From Mycolicibacterium goodii (GTDB lineage: Bacteria > Actinomycetota > Actinomycetes > Mycobacteriales > Mycobacteriaceae): a stretch of 64,000 bases of DNA. Each line of letters opens with the position of its first letter. Position 1 is the first letter of the stretch. The position numbers were made by a program, and so were the translations under genes. Under the pieces are notes generated by a model. That model did no database searches, was not told the origin of the DNA, and worked only from the letters and a program-made list of their open reading frames with translations. This document shows, piece by piece, positions 1 through 9,250 of this stretch. The stretch lies in assembly GCF_001187505.1 (NCBI RefSeq), contig NZ_CP012150.1:6048048-6112047 (forward strand). Reading direction: 5' to 3'.

Positions 1-1194
1 GGCCAGTCCCTGGCCGCCGCCGATGCACATGGTCTCAAGCCCGTAACGCGCCTGCCGCCGGTGCAGTTCGCGCGCGAGCGTCGCGAGCATGCGGCCACCG
101 GTCGCGCCCACCGGGTGGCCGAGCGAGATACCGGAACCGCGGACGTTGGTGCGCTCATGGTCGGCCGCGCCGAACTTCCACTCCCGCATCACCGCGAGCG
201 CCTGCGCGGCGAACGCCTCGTTGAGTTCGATGAGGTCGATGTCGGCCAGCGTCAGCCCGGCCTTGGCCAGTGCCACCTCGGTCGCCGGGACCGGGCCGAT
301 GCCCATGACGTCGGGCGCCACACCGGCCGAACCCCACGACACCAGCCGCACCAGCGGCCGCAGTCGGAGTTCCGCCGCCTTCTCCGGCGTCGTGACGATG
401 CACATCGACGCGGCGTCGTTCTGACCGCTGGAGTTGCCTGCTGTCACCGTCGCCTCCGGATCCTGTTTGAGCAGAACGGGTTTGAGCTCGGCGAGGGTCT
501 CGACCGTGGTGTCGGCACGCGGGTGCTCGTCGACGCCGATGGTCTCCTCGCCCTTGCGGGTGCGGACGGTGACCGGGATGATCTCCTCGGCCAGCACGCC
601 TTCGGCCTGCGCCGCGACCGCGCGCCGATGCGAACGGACCGCGAGTTCGTCCTGTTCGGTGCGGCTGATCCGGTACTCACGCCGCAGGTTCTCGGCGGTT
701 TCGAGCATGCCGCCGGGTACCGGGTGGAACTTGCCGCCCGCGGTGGTGCGTCCCCGAGCGAGTCCGTCGTGGATCTGCACACCGGTTCGGGCGCCGCCCC
801 ACCGCATGTCGGTGGAGTAGAACGCGACGTTGCTCATGCTCTCGGCACCGCCTGCCACCACCAGATCGTGGTCGCCGCTGCCCACCTGCAGGCCCGCCTG
901 GATCACGGCCTGCAGGCCCGAACCGCACCGGCGGTCCACCTGCATGCCGGGCACCGTGGTCGGCAAGCCGGCGTCGAGGGCGACGACGCGGCCGATCGCG
1001 GGGGCCTCGCTGTTGGGATAGCAGTGCCCCAGGATGACGTCTTGCACCTGATCCGGTGCGACGCCGGTGCGCTCGAGAAGGCCGTTGAGCGCGCTCACCC
1101 CGAGCTCGACCGCGGTGAGGGATCGAAACATGCCGCCGTAGCGGCCGATCGGGGTTCGGACGGGTTCGCAGATGACGGCGTCGCGCAGGTTCAT
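1..1194 (-). CDS. Thiolase (acetyl-CoA acyltransferase), C-terminal end cut off
   Basis: Type II thiolase that cleaves 3-ketoacyl-CoA, or condenses acetyl-CoA, in the cytosol. About 398 residues are in the window, and only the last few residues run past position 1. The catalytic set is intact: nucleophile Cys90 in RRCGSGLQ, His360 in GHPVGATG and Cys390 in CIGGGQG, with NEAFA before the His motif. The ATG at 1194 overlaps the stop of the upstream SDR gene as ATGA, so the two are translationally coupled. With the divergent acyl-CoA dehydrogenase this looks like a beta-oxidation set. The chain-length substrate cannot be read from the sequence. Confidence 0.93.
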   Translation of the reverse strand, partial: MNLRDAVICEPVRTPIGRYGGMFRSLTAVELGVSALNGLLERTGVAPDQVQDVILGHCYPNSEAPAIGRVVALDAGLPTTVPGMQVDRRCGSGLQAVIQAGLQVGSGDHDLVVAGGAESMSNVAFYSTDMRWGGARTGVQIHDGLARGRTTAGGKFHPVPGGMLETAENLRREYRISRTEQDELAVRSHRRAVAAQAEGVLAEEIIPVTVRTRKGEETIGVDEHPRADTTVETLAELKPVLLKQDPEATVTAGNSSGQNDAASMCIVTTPEKAAELRLRPLVRLVSWGSAGVAPDVMGIGPVPATEVALAKAGLTLADIDLIELNEAFAAQALAVMREWKFGAADHERTNVRGSGISLGHPVGATGGRMLATLARELHRRQARYGLETMCIGGGQGLA

Positions 1195-1931
1195 ACGTGC
1201 CGACCGCCGGTGACCTCGAGCACGGTGCCGGTCATGTACGACGACAGATCGCTGGCCAGAAACAGCGCGACCTTCGCGACCTCGTCGGGTTCGCCCGCAC
1301 GTCCCATCGGGATCTCGGCGAGCTTCTGATCCCAGATGCGTTGCGGCATGGCCTCGGTCATCGCCGAACGGATGAGGCCGGGTTGGATCGCGTTGACCCG
1401 CACGCCGAGGTGGGCGAGTTCCTTGGCCGCGGCCTTGGTCATGCCGACGATGCCCGCCTTGGCCGCCGAGTAGTTCGTCTGGCCGACCAGGCCGACCTTG
1501 CCGGAGATCGAGGACATGTTCACGATCGCGCCGCGCTTGTTCTCCCGCATGACCGCCGCTGCCGCCTTGGTGCCGTTCCAGGTTCCTTTCAGGTGCACCG
1601 CGATGACCTGATCGAACTGCTCCTCGGTCATCTTGCGCAGGGTCGCGTCGCGCGTGATGCCGGCGTTGTTGACCATGATGTCCAGGCCGCCGAACCGCGC
1701 CACCGCGGCCGCCACCAGTGCTTCGACCTCGGCGCCGGACGTGACGTCACAGCGCACCGCGGCGGCCACCTCGGCACCGCCGAGTTCTTCCGCGGCAGCT
1801 TCGGTGGCCTGCAGGTTCAGGTCGCCCAGGACCACGCGGGCGCCTTCGGAGATGAAGCGCTTCGCGATGGCCAGGCCCAGCCCCTGGGCTCCTCCCGTGA
1901 CCACCGCGGTCTGTCCGGTCAGCAATGACAC
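1191..1931 (-). CDS. SDR-family 3-oxoacyl reductase (FabG-like)
   Basis: A 246-residue classical short-chain dehydrogenase, probably NAD(P)H-linked 3-oxoacyl-(CoA/ACP) reductase or 3-hydroxyacyl-CoA dehydrogenase. Visible are the cofactor loop TGGAQGLG (12-19), NNAG (88-91), Ser143, Tyr154 and Lys158 (YSAAK), and the C-terminal [14 protein letters not shown] block typical of FabG. I chose the GTG at 1931 because it gives the normal FabG N-terminus ([13 protein letters not shown]) with an AGGTGA-like ribosome site just upstream; a longer reading to 2216 would run through the divergent promoter and into the neighbouring gene. Its stop overlaps the thiolase start. Thiolase plus reductase suggests a fatty-acid or polyester-type cycle. 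Confidence 0.92.
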   Translation of the reverse strand: MSLLTGQTAVVTGGAQGLGLAIAKRFISEGARVVLGDLNLQATEAAAEELGGAEVAAAVRCDVTSGAEVEALVAAAVARFGGLDIMVNNAGITRDATLRKMTEEQFDQVIAVHLKGTWNGTKAAAAVMRENKRGAIVNMSSISGKVGLVGQTNYSAAKAGIVGMTKAAAKELAHLGVRVNAIQPGLIRSAMTEAMPQRIWDQKLAEIPMGRAGEPDEVAKVALFLASDLSSYMTGTVLEVTGGRHV

Positions 1932-1985
1932 TCGATCACCTGTCCTGTTCCTCGACGTTCGGGGCACCGCCCGGGCCCGATCATA

Positions 1986-2006
1986 TTTCATATACGATAT
2001 CTGAAA
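1986..2006. promoter_or_regulatory. Candidate operator in a divergent promoter
   Basis: The 112-bp gap between the SDR (minus) and acyl-CoA dehydrogenase (plus) genes is AT-rich at its centre and holds an interrupted dyad: TTTCA, then ATA and TAT half-elements, then TGAAA. Its position between two divergent lipid genes suits a shared repressor site. The cognate regulator is not adjacent and not identified. Confidence 0.45.
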
Positions 2007-2043
2007 CCCGCCACCCCCTACGGCAAGAGGCGAAGGAGTCTTT

Positions 2044-3249
2044 GTGACCGCTACGGTGACCGACGGCCAGTCCCCCACCGAAGTCAACGACGAGGATTTC
2101 CGGGAGATCCTGGCGCAGGCCCGAAGTTTCATCCGCAACGCCGTCGTGCCCAGGGAGAACGAGATCCTGGCCACCGACAAGGTGCCCGACGACATCCGCG
2201 AGCAGGCCAAGGCCATGGGCCTGTTCGGCTACGCGATCCCGCAGCGGTGGGGCGGCCTGGGGCTCAACCTGGCCCAGGATGTCGAGCTGGCAATGGAATT
2301 CGGCTACACCTCACTCGCGCTGCGGTCGATGTTCGGCACCAACAACGGCATCGCCGGTCAGGTGCTGGTGGGCTTCGGCACCGATGAGCAGAGGACGCGG
2401 TGGCTGGAAGGCATCGCCTCCGGCGACGTGGTGGCCGCTTTCGCCCTCACCGAACCCGGCGCCGGGTCGAATCCGGCGGGCCTGCGCACCAAGGCTGTTC
2501 GCGACGGCGCCGGCTCGAACACGGACTGGGTCATCAACGGCCAGAAGCGTTTCATCACCAACGCCCCGACCGCGGGCCTGTTCGTCGTGTTCGCGCGCAC
2601 CCGCCCGGCCGACGCCGACGGCCCCGGCATCGCGGTGTTCCTGGTGCCGGCCGACGCGCCCGGCGTCGAGGTCGGCCCCAAGGACGCCAAGATGGGACAG
2701 GAAGGCGCCTGGACGGCGGACGTGAACTTCACCGACGTGCGGGTGCCGGCGGGCGCGCTGGTAGGCGGCAGTGAAGACGTCGGCTACCGCGCGGCGATGA
2801 CGTCTCTGGCCCGCGGCCGCATCCACATCGCGGCGCTCGCCGTCGGCACCGCCCAACGCGCGCTCGACGAGTCGGTCGCCTACGCCGCCACCGCGACTCA
2901 GGGCGGCCAACCGATCGGCGAGTTCCAACTCGTGCAGGCCATGCTCGCCGACCAGCAGACCGGGGTGATGGCCGGGCGGGCACTGGTGCGCGACGCCGCG
3001 CACAAGTGGGTGACCGGCGAGGACAGGCGCATCGCGCCCTCGGCAGCGAAGTTGTTCTGCACCGAGATGGCGGGAACCGTGGCCGATCTCGCGGTTCAGA
3101 TTCACGGCGGCTCCGGCTACATGCGTGAAGTGCCGGTCGAACGCATCTATCGTGAGGTCCGGTTGCTGCGCCTCTACGAAGGGACGAGCGAGATTCAACG
3201 TCTGATCATCGGCGGCGGGCTGGTCAAGGCCGCCCGGCGCCAACTCTGA
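2044..3249 (+). CDS. Acyl-CoA dehydrogenase
   Basis: A 401-residue FAD-dependent acyl-CoA dehydrogenase that introduces the alpha-beta double bond of acyl-CoA. It has the flavin/substrate signature [11 protein letters not shown], the ITNAP segment, a C-terminal [18 protein letters not shown] block and [10 protein letters not shown] with the presumed catalytic base Glu379. The start is the GTG at 2044, preceded by a strong GGCGAAGGAG ribosome site. It is transcribed away from the SDR/thiolase pair across a shared promoter, so the three may form one inducible beta-oxidation set. Chain-length specificity is unknown. Confidence 0.94.
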   Translation: MTATVTDGQSPTEVNDEDFREILAQARSFIRNAVVPRENEILATDKVPDDIREQAKAMGLFGYAIPQRWGGLGLNLAQDVELAMEFGYTSLALRSMFGTNNGIAGQVLVGFGTDEQRTRWLEGIASGDVVAAFALTEPGAGSNPAGLRTKAVRDGAGSNTDWVINGQKRFITNAPTAGLFVVFARTRPADADGPGIAVFLVPADAPGVEVGPKDAKMGQEGAWTADVNFTDVRVPAGALVGGSEDVGYRAAMTSLARGRIHIAALAVGTAQRALDESVAYAATATQGGQPIGEFQLVQAMLADQQTGVMAGRALVRDAAHKWVTGEDRRIAPSAAKLFCTEMAGTVADLAVQIHGGSGYMREVPVERIYREVRLLRLYEGTSEIQRLIIGGGLVKAARRQL

Positions 3250-3406
3250 CATCGACAGTCGGGCAGCCGGAAGCCCTCGAACGACAGCCGATGCTTGCTG
3301 TGGTCGACGTGCGGTGAGCGGTATGCGCCGCCGTGGCCGTCGGGATTGCCGAACGACCGGTGTGATGCAGTACACCAACAGCGACCTCTGACCGCCGTCA
3401 TTGAAA

Positions 3407-3422
3407 TTTGACAGTTGTCAAA
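3407..3422. promoter_or_regulatory. Perfect dyad TTTGACA-GT-TGTCAAA between convergent genes
   Basis: A 16-bp inverted repeat with perfect 7-bp arms lies between the ends of the acyl-CoA dehydrogenase and MaoC genes. It also contains a -35-like TTGACA, but I see no good -10 and no gene that it would serve. The rest of 3250-3492 shows no convincing coding sequence. It may be an operator left from a lost gene, or a hairpin between convergent transcripts. Confidence 0.4.
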
Positions 3423-3492
3423 GTTTGCGGATAGGCCGCGGAACGGGTGGCCACGGCGTCCGCCGCGGCCACCCGGTAGTCGAGCGGAACGT

Positions 3493-3951
3493 TCAGCCGA
3501 TGAAGCGGACGATCGATTCGGCGACCGCGGCGGGCTTCTGCGAACCCTCGATCTCGGCAGTCACCGTCATTGTCGCCTGCACCGCACCTTCGAGCTTGGC
3601 CACATCGGAGATCTGCGCCCGCGCACGCACCTTGGCGCCCACCCGCACCGGGGTGATGAACCGAACCTTGTTGTAGCCGTAGTTGATCGCCATGGTGATG
3701 TTATTCACCCGGTACAGGTGGTGGGTGAAGTACGGCAGCAGCGACAGCGTCAGCAGGCCGTGGGCGATGGTGCCGCCGAACGGTCCGGTCTTCGCCCTTT
3801 CCGGGTCGACGTGGATCCACTGATGGTCGTCGGTGGCGTCGGCGAAGAGGTCCACCCGGTCCTGCGTGATCTCGAGCCAGTCGGTCGGGCCGAGTTCGGT
3901 ACCCACCGCCGCGGCCAACGCGTCAAGATTGTCGAAGACTTTCACCGTCAC
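3493..3951 (-). CDS. MaoC-like (R)-3-hydroxyacyl dehydratase (HtdZ/Rv0130 type)
   Basis: A 152-residue single hot-dog-fold hydratase expected to interconvert trans-2-enoyl and (R)-3-hydroxyacyl thioesters. The hydratase motif reads ATDDHQWIHVDPERA with Asp42 and His47 as the catalytic pair, followed by GPFGGTIAHGLLTLSLLP. The sequence closely resembles M. tuberculosis Rv0130 (HtdZ, 151 residues) over its whole length, from memory. It lies 15 bp downstream of purU on the same strand but the functions are unrelated. It could be a paralogue rather than the htdZ orthologue. Confidence 0.9.
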   Translation of the reverse strand: MTVKVFDNLDALAAAVGTELGPTDWLEITQDRVDLFADATDDHQWIHVDPERAKTGPFGGTIAHGLLTLSLLPYFTHHLYRVNNITMAINYGYNKVRFITPVRVGAKVRARAQISDVAKLEGAVQATMTVTAEIEGSQKPAAVAESIVRFIG

Positions 3952-3966
3952 TCCTCCCGGACGTGG

Positions 3967-4857
3967 TCAGAAGACCACGGTCTGATTGCCGAACCGGATC
4001 ACGCGGTCCTCACAGTGCCACAGGACCGCCCGCGACAACACCAGCCGTTCCACATCGGCGCCGAGGCGAACGAGATCCTCCACGGTGTGCCGGTGATCCA
4101 CGCGGACCACATCCTGCTCGATGATCGGCCCCTCGTCGAGGTCCTCGGTCACGTAATGCGCTGTTGCGCCGACGAGTTTGACGCCGCGTTCCTTCGCGCG
4201 GCGGTACGGCGCCGCCCCGATGAAGGCGGGCAGGAACGAGTGGTGGATGTTGATCAGCGGGCAGCCGACCTCGTCGAGGAACTCCGGGCTGAGGATCTGC
4301 ATGTAACGGGCCAGCACCACCAGATCGACGTTGCCACGCAGCAGCTCGAGCAGACGCTGCTCGGCCTCTGCGCGGTTCTCCCTGGTGGCCGGGACGTAGA
4401 TGAACGGCACCCCGAACGCGCGCACCTGCTCGGCCAGATCGGGATGGTTGGCGATCACCATCACCACCGACATGGGCAGTTCACCGCGGCGGTTGCGCCA
4501 CAGCAGGTCCAGCAGGCAGTGGTCCTCGCGCGACGCCATCAGGGCGACCCGCTTGGGCTTGGCCGCCTCGGTGAGCCGGAAGTCCATCTCGAAGGGATCG
4601 CCGACCTGCTCGCGGAAGGAGCGTTCGAGGTCGTCGCGCACCGCGGTGAGTCCGGGCAGATGGAAGATCGTCCGTTGGATGAAGGTGCCGCCGGCCTGCT
4701 CGGTGGAGTGCTGATCCAGCGACACGATGTTGGCGCCCGCGGCGGTGAGGAAGCCGCTGATCGCCGCCACCAGTCCGGGGCGGTCGGCGCAACGCAGCAA
4801 CAACCTACCGACGTCCTGAGCCGGCAGAGCGTTCGACTTCGGGTACTCCTGCGCCAT
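3967..4857 (-). CDS. purU: Formyltetrahydrofolate deformylase (PurU)
   Basis: A 296-residue cytosolic enzyme that hydrolyses 10-formyl-tetrahydrofolate to formate and tetrahydrofolate, balancing one-carbon pools and feeding formate to purine synthesis. An N-terminal ACT domain (about 15-100, LLLRCADRPGLVAAISGFL) precedes a formyltransferase domain with Asn203 and His205 in NIHHSFLPAF and Asp241 in LDEGPII, the standard Asn-His-Asp set. The start is the ATG at 4857; reading to 5106 would add a non-homologous tail, and an adjacent GTG at 4860 is possible. The length matches the family. Confidence 0.95.
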   Translation of the reverse strand: MAQEYPKSNALPAQDVGRLLLRCADRPGLVAAISGFLTAAGANIVSLDQHSTEQAGGTFIQRTIFHLPGLTAVRDDLERSFREQVGDPFEMDFRLTEAAKPKRVALMASREDHCLLDLLWRNRRGELPMSVVMVIANHPDLAEQVRAFGVPFIYVPATRENRAEAEQRLLELLRGNVDLVVLARYMQILSPEFLDEVGCPLINIHHSFLPAFIGAAPYRRAKERGVKLVGATAHYVTEDLDEGPIIEQDVVRVDHRHTVEDLVRLGADVERLVLSRAVLWHCEDRVIRFGNQTVVF

Positions 4858-5351
4858 CACCCTGAGATTGTCACCGGCCGCGCCGCCGGTGCTCACACCG
4901 GCCCCGTTCGAGCCGCCGATCGGTGCGCGGGCGTCCGGTTTCGCGCCCCCGATCGCCGGTCTCGGAGGCCCTGCGATTATGGTTCGATGTTCGCCGACGT
5001 GAACACCGCACAAGTCCAAACGATTGCCCTGACCGCAAATCTGGTCAAAGTCGCGGCACCCGGCCAGATTCACGAGCGCGTCAATATTGAAATTTGCTAT
5101 ACCCACCTTTCAGCCTTCCAAACACCTTTTTTCTGATGCGTTGCAATTTGCCAAATTCACAGCTACCGGCGAGTAAGTGCGGTACGACGAAGTAAATTGC
5201 ATACCCGACTCCATCATCTTTCTCGGCTCGCTGGAATTTGAGTGGCAAGCGGCGCGATACTCATGTCGCGTATTCGCGTCCCGACGCGGCGCAAGCCTGA
5301 TTTAGCCGCACCAACCGGGTGGTGCGGCCGACCGAAGAAATGGACACCGAC
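4858..5351. promoter_or_regulatory. AT-rich divergent region with repeated AATTTG/CAAATT boxes
   Basis: This 494-bp gap between purU and the divergent GNAT-like gene has no convincing gene and is clearly AT-richer than its surroundings from about 5020 to 5250. It contains TCAATATTGA (5081-5090, perfect palindrome), AATTTG-C-CAAATT (5145-5157, perfect) and two near-copies of an AATTTGCTATACCC-like block (5091 and 5193 regions), with a further GAATTTG near 5230. The clustering suggests several binding sites for one regulator, or a curved or nucleoid-protein-bound promoter. Confidence 0.45.
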
Positions 5352-6101
5352 ATGACCCTCGCTCCACTCGATGCCCCCGACCACGCAGACCTCTCGGTAG
5401 CGACGAGCCCCAGCTGGTGGGACCCGACCAGCGAATGCACCATCGTGGTCGCCGATCCAGGAGTCGAACGGGAACTGTGGCGGGAATACGTCCAGGGGGC
5501 CGAGCGCAACTACCGCAAACACGGCGTCGAGTGTGCGCTCGATATGGAGGCCCTGCGCACCGGTGACGACACCGCATTGTTCTGCGTCGGTATCAATGAC
5601 GCAGGCCGAGTCGTCGGCGGCCTACGCGCGAAGGGACCGTACCGAAACGCCGACGAAAGCCACGCAATTGTCGAATGGAGCGGTCAACCCGGCCTCGACG
5701 CGGTGCGCAGAATGGTGAACGACCGCATCCCCTTCGGTGTCGTCGAGATGAAGACCGCGTGGGTCAGCGACGACCCGGAGCAGAGCCGCGCGCTCACCGA
5801 CACGCTCGCGCGGATGCCGCTACATTCCATGACGTTGCTCAACATCCAATTCGCGATGGCCACCGCGGCGGCCTACGTCCTCAAGCGGTGGCTGTCGTCC
5901 GGAGGTGTGCTGGCCGCCAAGATCCCCGCGACGCCGTACCCCGATGCGCGGTATCAGACCAAGATGATGTGGTGGGACCGGAGCACTTTCGCCAATCACG
6001 CTGATCCCAAGCAGCTCTCGGCCTACTTCGCCGAGTCACAGCGGATCAGCCCACGCCTCGGCGGCGAGGACACCGAATCCACCACGGCAGCGGGGCAATG
6101 A
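5352..6101 (+). CDS. Uncharacterised GNAT-like protein (possible acyltransferase)
   Basis: A protein of 249 residues that I do not recognise with certainty. Residues 28-150 look like a GNAT or LuxI/N-acyl-amino-acid-synthase fold: an early helix ending YRKHGVECALD, then paired strands CVGINDAGRVVGGLRAKGP followed by an FGVVEMKTAWV strand and a helical half with hydrophobic stretches. There is no signal peptide. Start: ATG 5352 has AGAAATGGA seven bases upstream; ATG 5340 and GTG 5319 are alternatives. Next is a c-di-GMP enzyme 355 bp away on the same strand. An autoinducer-synthase-like role is only a guess. It might equally be a general acetyltransferase. Confidence 0.55.
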   Translation: MTLAPLDAPDHADLSVATSPSWWDPTSECTIVVADPGVERELWREYVQGAERNYRKHGVECALDMEALRTGDDTALFCVGINDAGRVVGGLRAKGPYRNADESHAIVEWSGQPGLDAVRRMVNDRIPFGVVEMKTAWVSDDPEQSRALTDTLARMPLHSMTLLNIQFAMATAAAYVLKRWLSSGGVLAAKIPATPYPDARYQTKMMWWDRSTFANHADPKQLSAYFAESQRISPRLGGEDTESTTAAGQ

Positions 6102-6456
6102 TCCCGGCCGACCACCGTTTCGCCGCTGCCCCACCGGCCGCAAGGCGCCTCTCGCGCGCACTCCGGCGACAACGGCAAACCCGTGCATCGTGGACGGCGG
6201 GTGCGAAATCGGGTCGCCCGCACAGATTCTCGGCGAGCTGCGCCGGTCGGACCGGGTGGGTGGCCGCCCGGCACGACCGCGGACTGCAGGGCCCCTCGGC
6301 GGGCCCCGCGGCCGCAGTGGCTGACCTGCAGTACGCTTTCGCCAGGTGACGACGACCGATCGCGACGTACCGCGGGCGCTGGCACTGGCGATTGTCCTGT
6401 AGCGCCACGCCCGTCGATACGGAGCCGGCCGCGAGAGCTCGGGTGGAGGTGATCTG
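6102..6456. other. Intergenic region upstream of dcpA
   Basis: These 355 bp hold no convincing gene. The only open frame reading towards dcpA is a very short GTG-started one of about 18 codons near 6346-6402, without a good ribosome site. The last 20 bases carry the strong dcpA ribosome site GGAGGTGATC. Confidence 0.4.
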
Positions 6457-8304
6457 GTGTCAGAAAGCCTGGACGTGCTGGTCACGTCCGTCGCCACCCA
6501 GCTCATGGCAGTCGACGCGGCCACCGCGGTGTCGGTCAGTCAGCAGGTTCTCGCCGAACTGGTGTCGTTCTTCGACGTCGATGCGAGTTTCCTGCGGCAC
6601 AACGACCACCGTGCGCACGCCACGCGGCTCGTCGCCGAGTGGCCGCCACGCCCGGTCGACGCCCCCACCGATCCCATCGCAGTCGTCCACTTCGCCGATG
6701 CCGACCCGGTGTTCGCGATGGCCGAGCACCTCAAAGAACCGGCGGTGTTCCGGCCCGAACCCGCCTACGACGACTACCAGCGCACCATCGAGGCAGGGCG
6801 CCACATCCCGGCGACCTCGATGGCGTGCGTGCCGCTGCTCAGCGGTGACGTCACGACCGGCGTGCTGGGATTCGTCAAGTTCGGCGACCGCGAGTGGCGG
6901 CCCGCAGAACTCAACGCACTCAAGGCGATCGCCTCGTTGTTCGCCCAGGTGCAGGCCCGGATCGAGGCCGAGGAACGCCTGCGCTACCTGGCCGACCACG
7001 ATCATCTGACCGGCCTGTGCAACCGTCGCGCCCTGATGGCCCATCTGGAGGCCAGGCTGGCCCCGGGACAACCGGGTCCGGTGGCGGTGATGTTCTTCGA
7101 CCTGGACCGGTTGAAGGCCATCAACGACTATCTGGGACACACCGCGGGCGACGCCTTCATCAGCATCCTGGCCCAGCGGCTGCAACGCGGCGACGACTCC
7201 CCGAAGCTGATCGCGCGCCTCGGCGGCGACGAATTCGTCGTCGTCCCGGCCGAAACCATGTCGATGGAGGAGGCCACCGCACTGGCCTACCGACTGCAGT
7301 CGGTGCTGCGCGAGCGGGTCACCGTCGACGGCGAGATGCTCACCCGCACCGTGAGCATCGGTATCGCACAAGGGATTCCGGGCAAGGACTCGACATCGGA
7401 TGTGCTCAACCGCGCCGATCACGCGGTGCTGACCGCCAAGAGTTCCGGCGGGAACCGGGTCGCGGTGTTCTCCGATGCGATGGCCATGGAGATCGACTTC
7501 CGCAACGACATCGAACTGCACCTGCAGAGCGTGATCGAGGGCGGTGCGCTGGTGTTGCACTACCTGCCCGAGATCGACATGCGCACCGGTGAGGTGCTGG
7601 CCGCCGAGGCACTGGTCCGCTGGGAGCATCCCACCCGCGGGCTGCTGTCGCCGGACTCGTTCATCGGTGTGGCCGAATCGATCAACCTCGCAGGCGAACT
7701 CGGTCGGTGGGTGCTGCGCACGGCGTGTGCCGAGTTCTCCCGGTGGCGGGCCAACGGTGTGGGCCGCAACATCGTGCTGCGGATCAACGTCTCACCGGTG
7801 CAACTGGTGACCGACGGATTCGTCGAGTCGGTGGCAGGCATCATGCAGGAGTTCGGGCTGCCGCGTGGTTCGGTGTGCCTGGAGATCACCGAAAGCGTTG
7901 TGGTGCAGGACATCGAGACCACCCGCACCACCCTGACCGGGCTGCACAACGTCGGAGTGCAGGTCGCCATCGACGATTTCGGCACGGGTTACAGCGTGCT
8001 GTCGCTGTTGAAGTCACTTCCGGTGGACACGTTGAAGATCGACCGCAGCTTCGTCGCCGAACTCGGCTCCAACCCGGGCGACCTGCCCATCGTGCGGGCC
8101 GTGATCGCGCTGGCCGGGGCGTTCGGACTACAGCTGGTGGCCGAAGGGGTGGAAACCGAGCGCGCCGCACTCACCCTGCTGCGCCACGGGTGTTACCGCG
8201 CGCAGGGTTTCCTGCTGTCAAAGCCGATACTGGGCAGCGAGATGCAGACTCTTCTGGCGAAAGGACGTGTGCCGGTGCATTTCTCAGCTGCTCCGCGCAT
8301 GTGA
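6457..8304 (+). CDS. dcpA: Bifunctional cyclic-di-GMP synthase/hydrolase (GAF-GGDEF-EAL)
   Basis: A 615-residue cytosolic enzyme that makes c-di-GMP from GTP and degrades it to pGpG. Domain order: GAF (about 15-175, sensory), GGDEF (about 178-340, motif GGDEF at 256-260) and EAL (about 350-605, EAL at 384-386 in AAEALVRW, with RINVS, LEITES and DDFGTG metal-site segments). Both catalytic motifs are intact, so a dual-activity protein is expected. It matches M. tuberculosis Rv1354c and M. smegmatis DcpA in length and architecture. The GTG start follows GGAGGTGATC. The tail overlaps the convergent flavoprotein-like gene by 21 bp. Confidence 0.94.
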   Translation: MSESLDVLVTSVATQLMAVDAATAVSVSQQVLAELVSFFDVDASFLRHNDHRAHATRLVAEWPPRPVDAPTDPIAVVHFADADPVFAMAEHLKEPAVFRPEPAYDDYQRTIEAGRHIPATSMACVPLLSGDVTTGVLGFVKFGDREWRPAELNALKAIASLFAQVQARIEAEERLRYLADHDHLTGLCNRRALMAHLEARLAPGQPGPVAVMFFDLDRLKAINDYLGHTAGDAFISILAQRLQRGDDSPKLIARLGGDEFVVVPAETMSMEEATALAYRLQSVLRERVTVDGEMLTRTVSIGIAQGIPGKDSTSDVLNRADHAVLTAKSSGGNRVAVFSDAMAMEIDFRNDIELHLQSVIEGGALVLHYLPEIDMRTGEVLAAEALVRWEHPTRGLLSPDSFIGVAESINLAGELGRWVLRTACAEFSRWRANGVGRNIVLRINVSPVQLVTDGFVESVAGIMQEFGLPRGSVCLEITESVVVQDIETTRTTLTGLHNVGVQVAIDDFGTGYSVLSLLKSLPVDTLKIDRSFVAELGSNPGDLPIVRAVIALAGAFGLQLVAEGVETERAALTLLRHGCYRAQGFLLSKPILGSEMQTLLAKGRVPVHFSAAPRM

Positions 8305-9129
8305 GCGCGGTTCCCCGTCACCCAGCGCGAGGTCTGCGCGGCGGCCGTCGGGCGATGTGGTCAGCAGTTCGACCCTGCTGAACCTGCTGGCGCCGCGCCC
8401 CACCAGTGCCACTCGCAGGGTCTGCGCCGTCTCGAAACGCCGGGTGGTTTCGGCGCCTGCCGTACCGACGTCGGTGGACATCGCGACGCCGTGCCGGACC
8501 CGCACGTTGCGCGAACCGGACGGGGTGGTGAGCACCACGCCGACGATCTCGCCCTCCTCGAACACGATCCGCTCCAGCGCGGTGTCGTCGAAGCTCGGGA
8601 TGTCGCGCTCACGCACCTGTGTCAACAGCCAGTCGTTGACGGCCGCGGATGCGACGGCGCCCGCGGCGATCCCGATCGAGCCCAGCACCTTGGCCTCGAT
8701 GATCTCACCGGCATCCGTCTCCATCGGCATACCGCCGCGTTCGGTCAGGCGTGTGTAGAGCAGGCCGTAGGGCGACCGTAGACACTGTCCGGCCCAGTCA
8801 CGCAGATCGGCGCCGCGGAAGGTCGCGACGGGCGTGCGCGGTGAGGCCGGCGACAACCGCCTCAGGGTGCGGACCTCGATGTCGGTGTCCCCTGAGTCCT
8901 TGAGCGACGGATCTTGGTCGGCCACGAGTTCGTCGAGATATTCGCGGGTCTCGGGGTCGTCGATGCCGCGACCGAGCCACGGCGCCGCGGAACCGGAAGG
9001 GCCCGCGCTGGGCCGGGTTCCCCTGGCTATGTCGACGTCGAGGTCGGCGTCGGCGGCTGCGATCGCCGCGGCCAGCGCCCCGGAACCGGACCCACAGCAA
9101 ACGACATCGAGTTCGTCGTCCCACATCAT
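8284..9129 (-). CDS. Flavoprotein-like protein with an N-terminal nucleotide-binding motif
   Basis: 281 residues. The N-terminus (DDELDVVCCGSGSGALAAAIAAAD) is a Rossmann beta-alpha-beta dinucleotide fold as in KstD/fumarate-reductase-type flavoproteins, though with CGSGSG in place of the usual GSGAAG. A middle segment with GGMPMETDAGEI and a later SIGIAAGAVASAAVND stretch resemble the FAD domain of that family, but the long catalytic cap domain is missing, so it may bind FAD without dehydrogenase activity. A GAGG-like site precedes ATG 9129; ATG 9126 is also possible. Function unknown. Confidence 0.6.
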   Translation of the reverse strand: MMWDDELDVVCCGSGSGALAAAIAAADADLDVDIARGTRPSAGPSGSAAPWLGRGIDDPETREYLDELVADQDPSLKDSGDTDIEVRTLRRLSPASPRTPVATFRGADLRDWAGQCLRSPYGLLYTRLTERGGMPMETDAGEIIEAKVLGSIGIAAGAVASAAVNDWLLTQVRERDIPSFDDTALERIVFEEGEIVGVVLTTPSGSRNVRVRHGVAMSTDVGTAGAETTRRFETAQTLRVALVGRGASRFSRVELLTTSPDGRRADLALGDGEPRSHARSS

Positions 9130-9232
9130 TTATTGGTACCTCAAGATTGATTCGAGCGGATGGACCGCCGCGTCTCGGACGTCAGCGCGTGTGCGCTGTC
9201 ACCGCCGCGAGCGAAGGCAACCGCTCTGAGCT

Positions 9233-9250
9233 GGACAACATGCGTTGTCC
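9233..9250. promoter_or_regulatory. Perfect dyad GGACAACATGCGTTGTCC
   Basis: Seven-base arms GGACAAC and GTTGTCC flank the spacer ATGC, about 100 bp upstream of the flavoprotein-like gene and 450 bp upstream of the TetR pair. It looks like a dimeric repressor operator. The tandem TetR genes downstream are obvious candidates to bind it. Confidence 0.5.
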
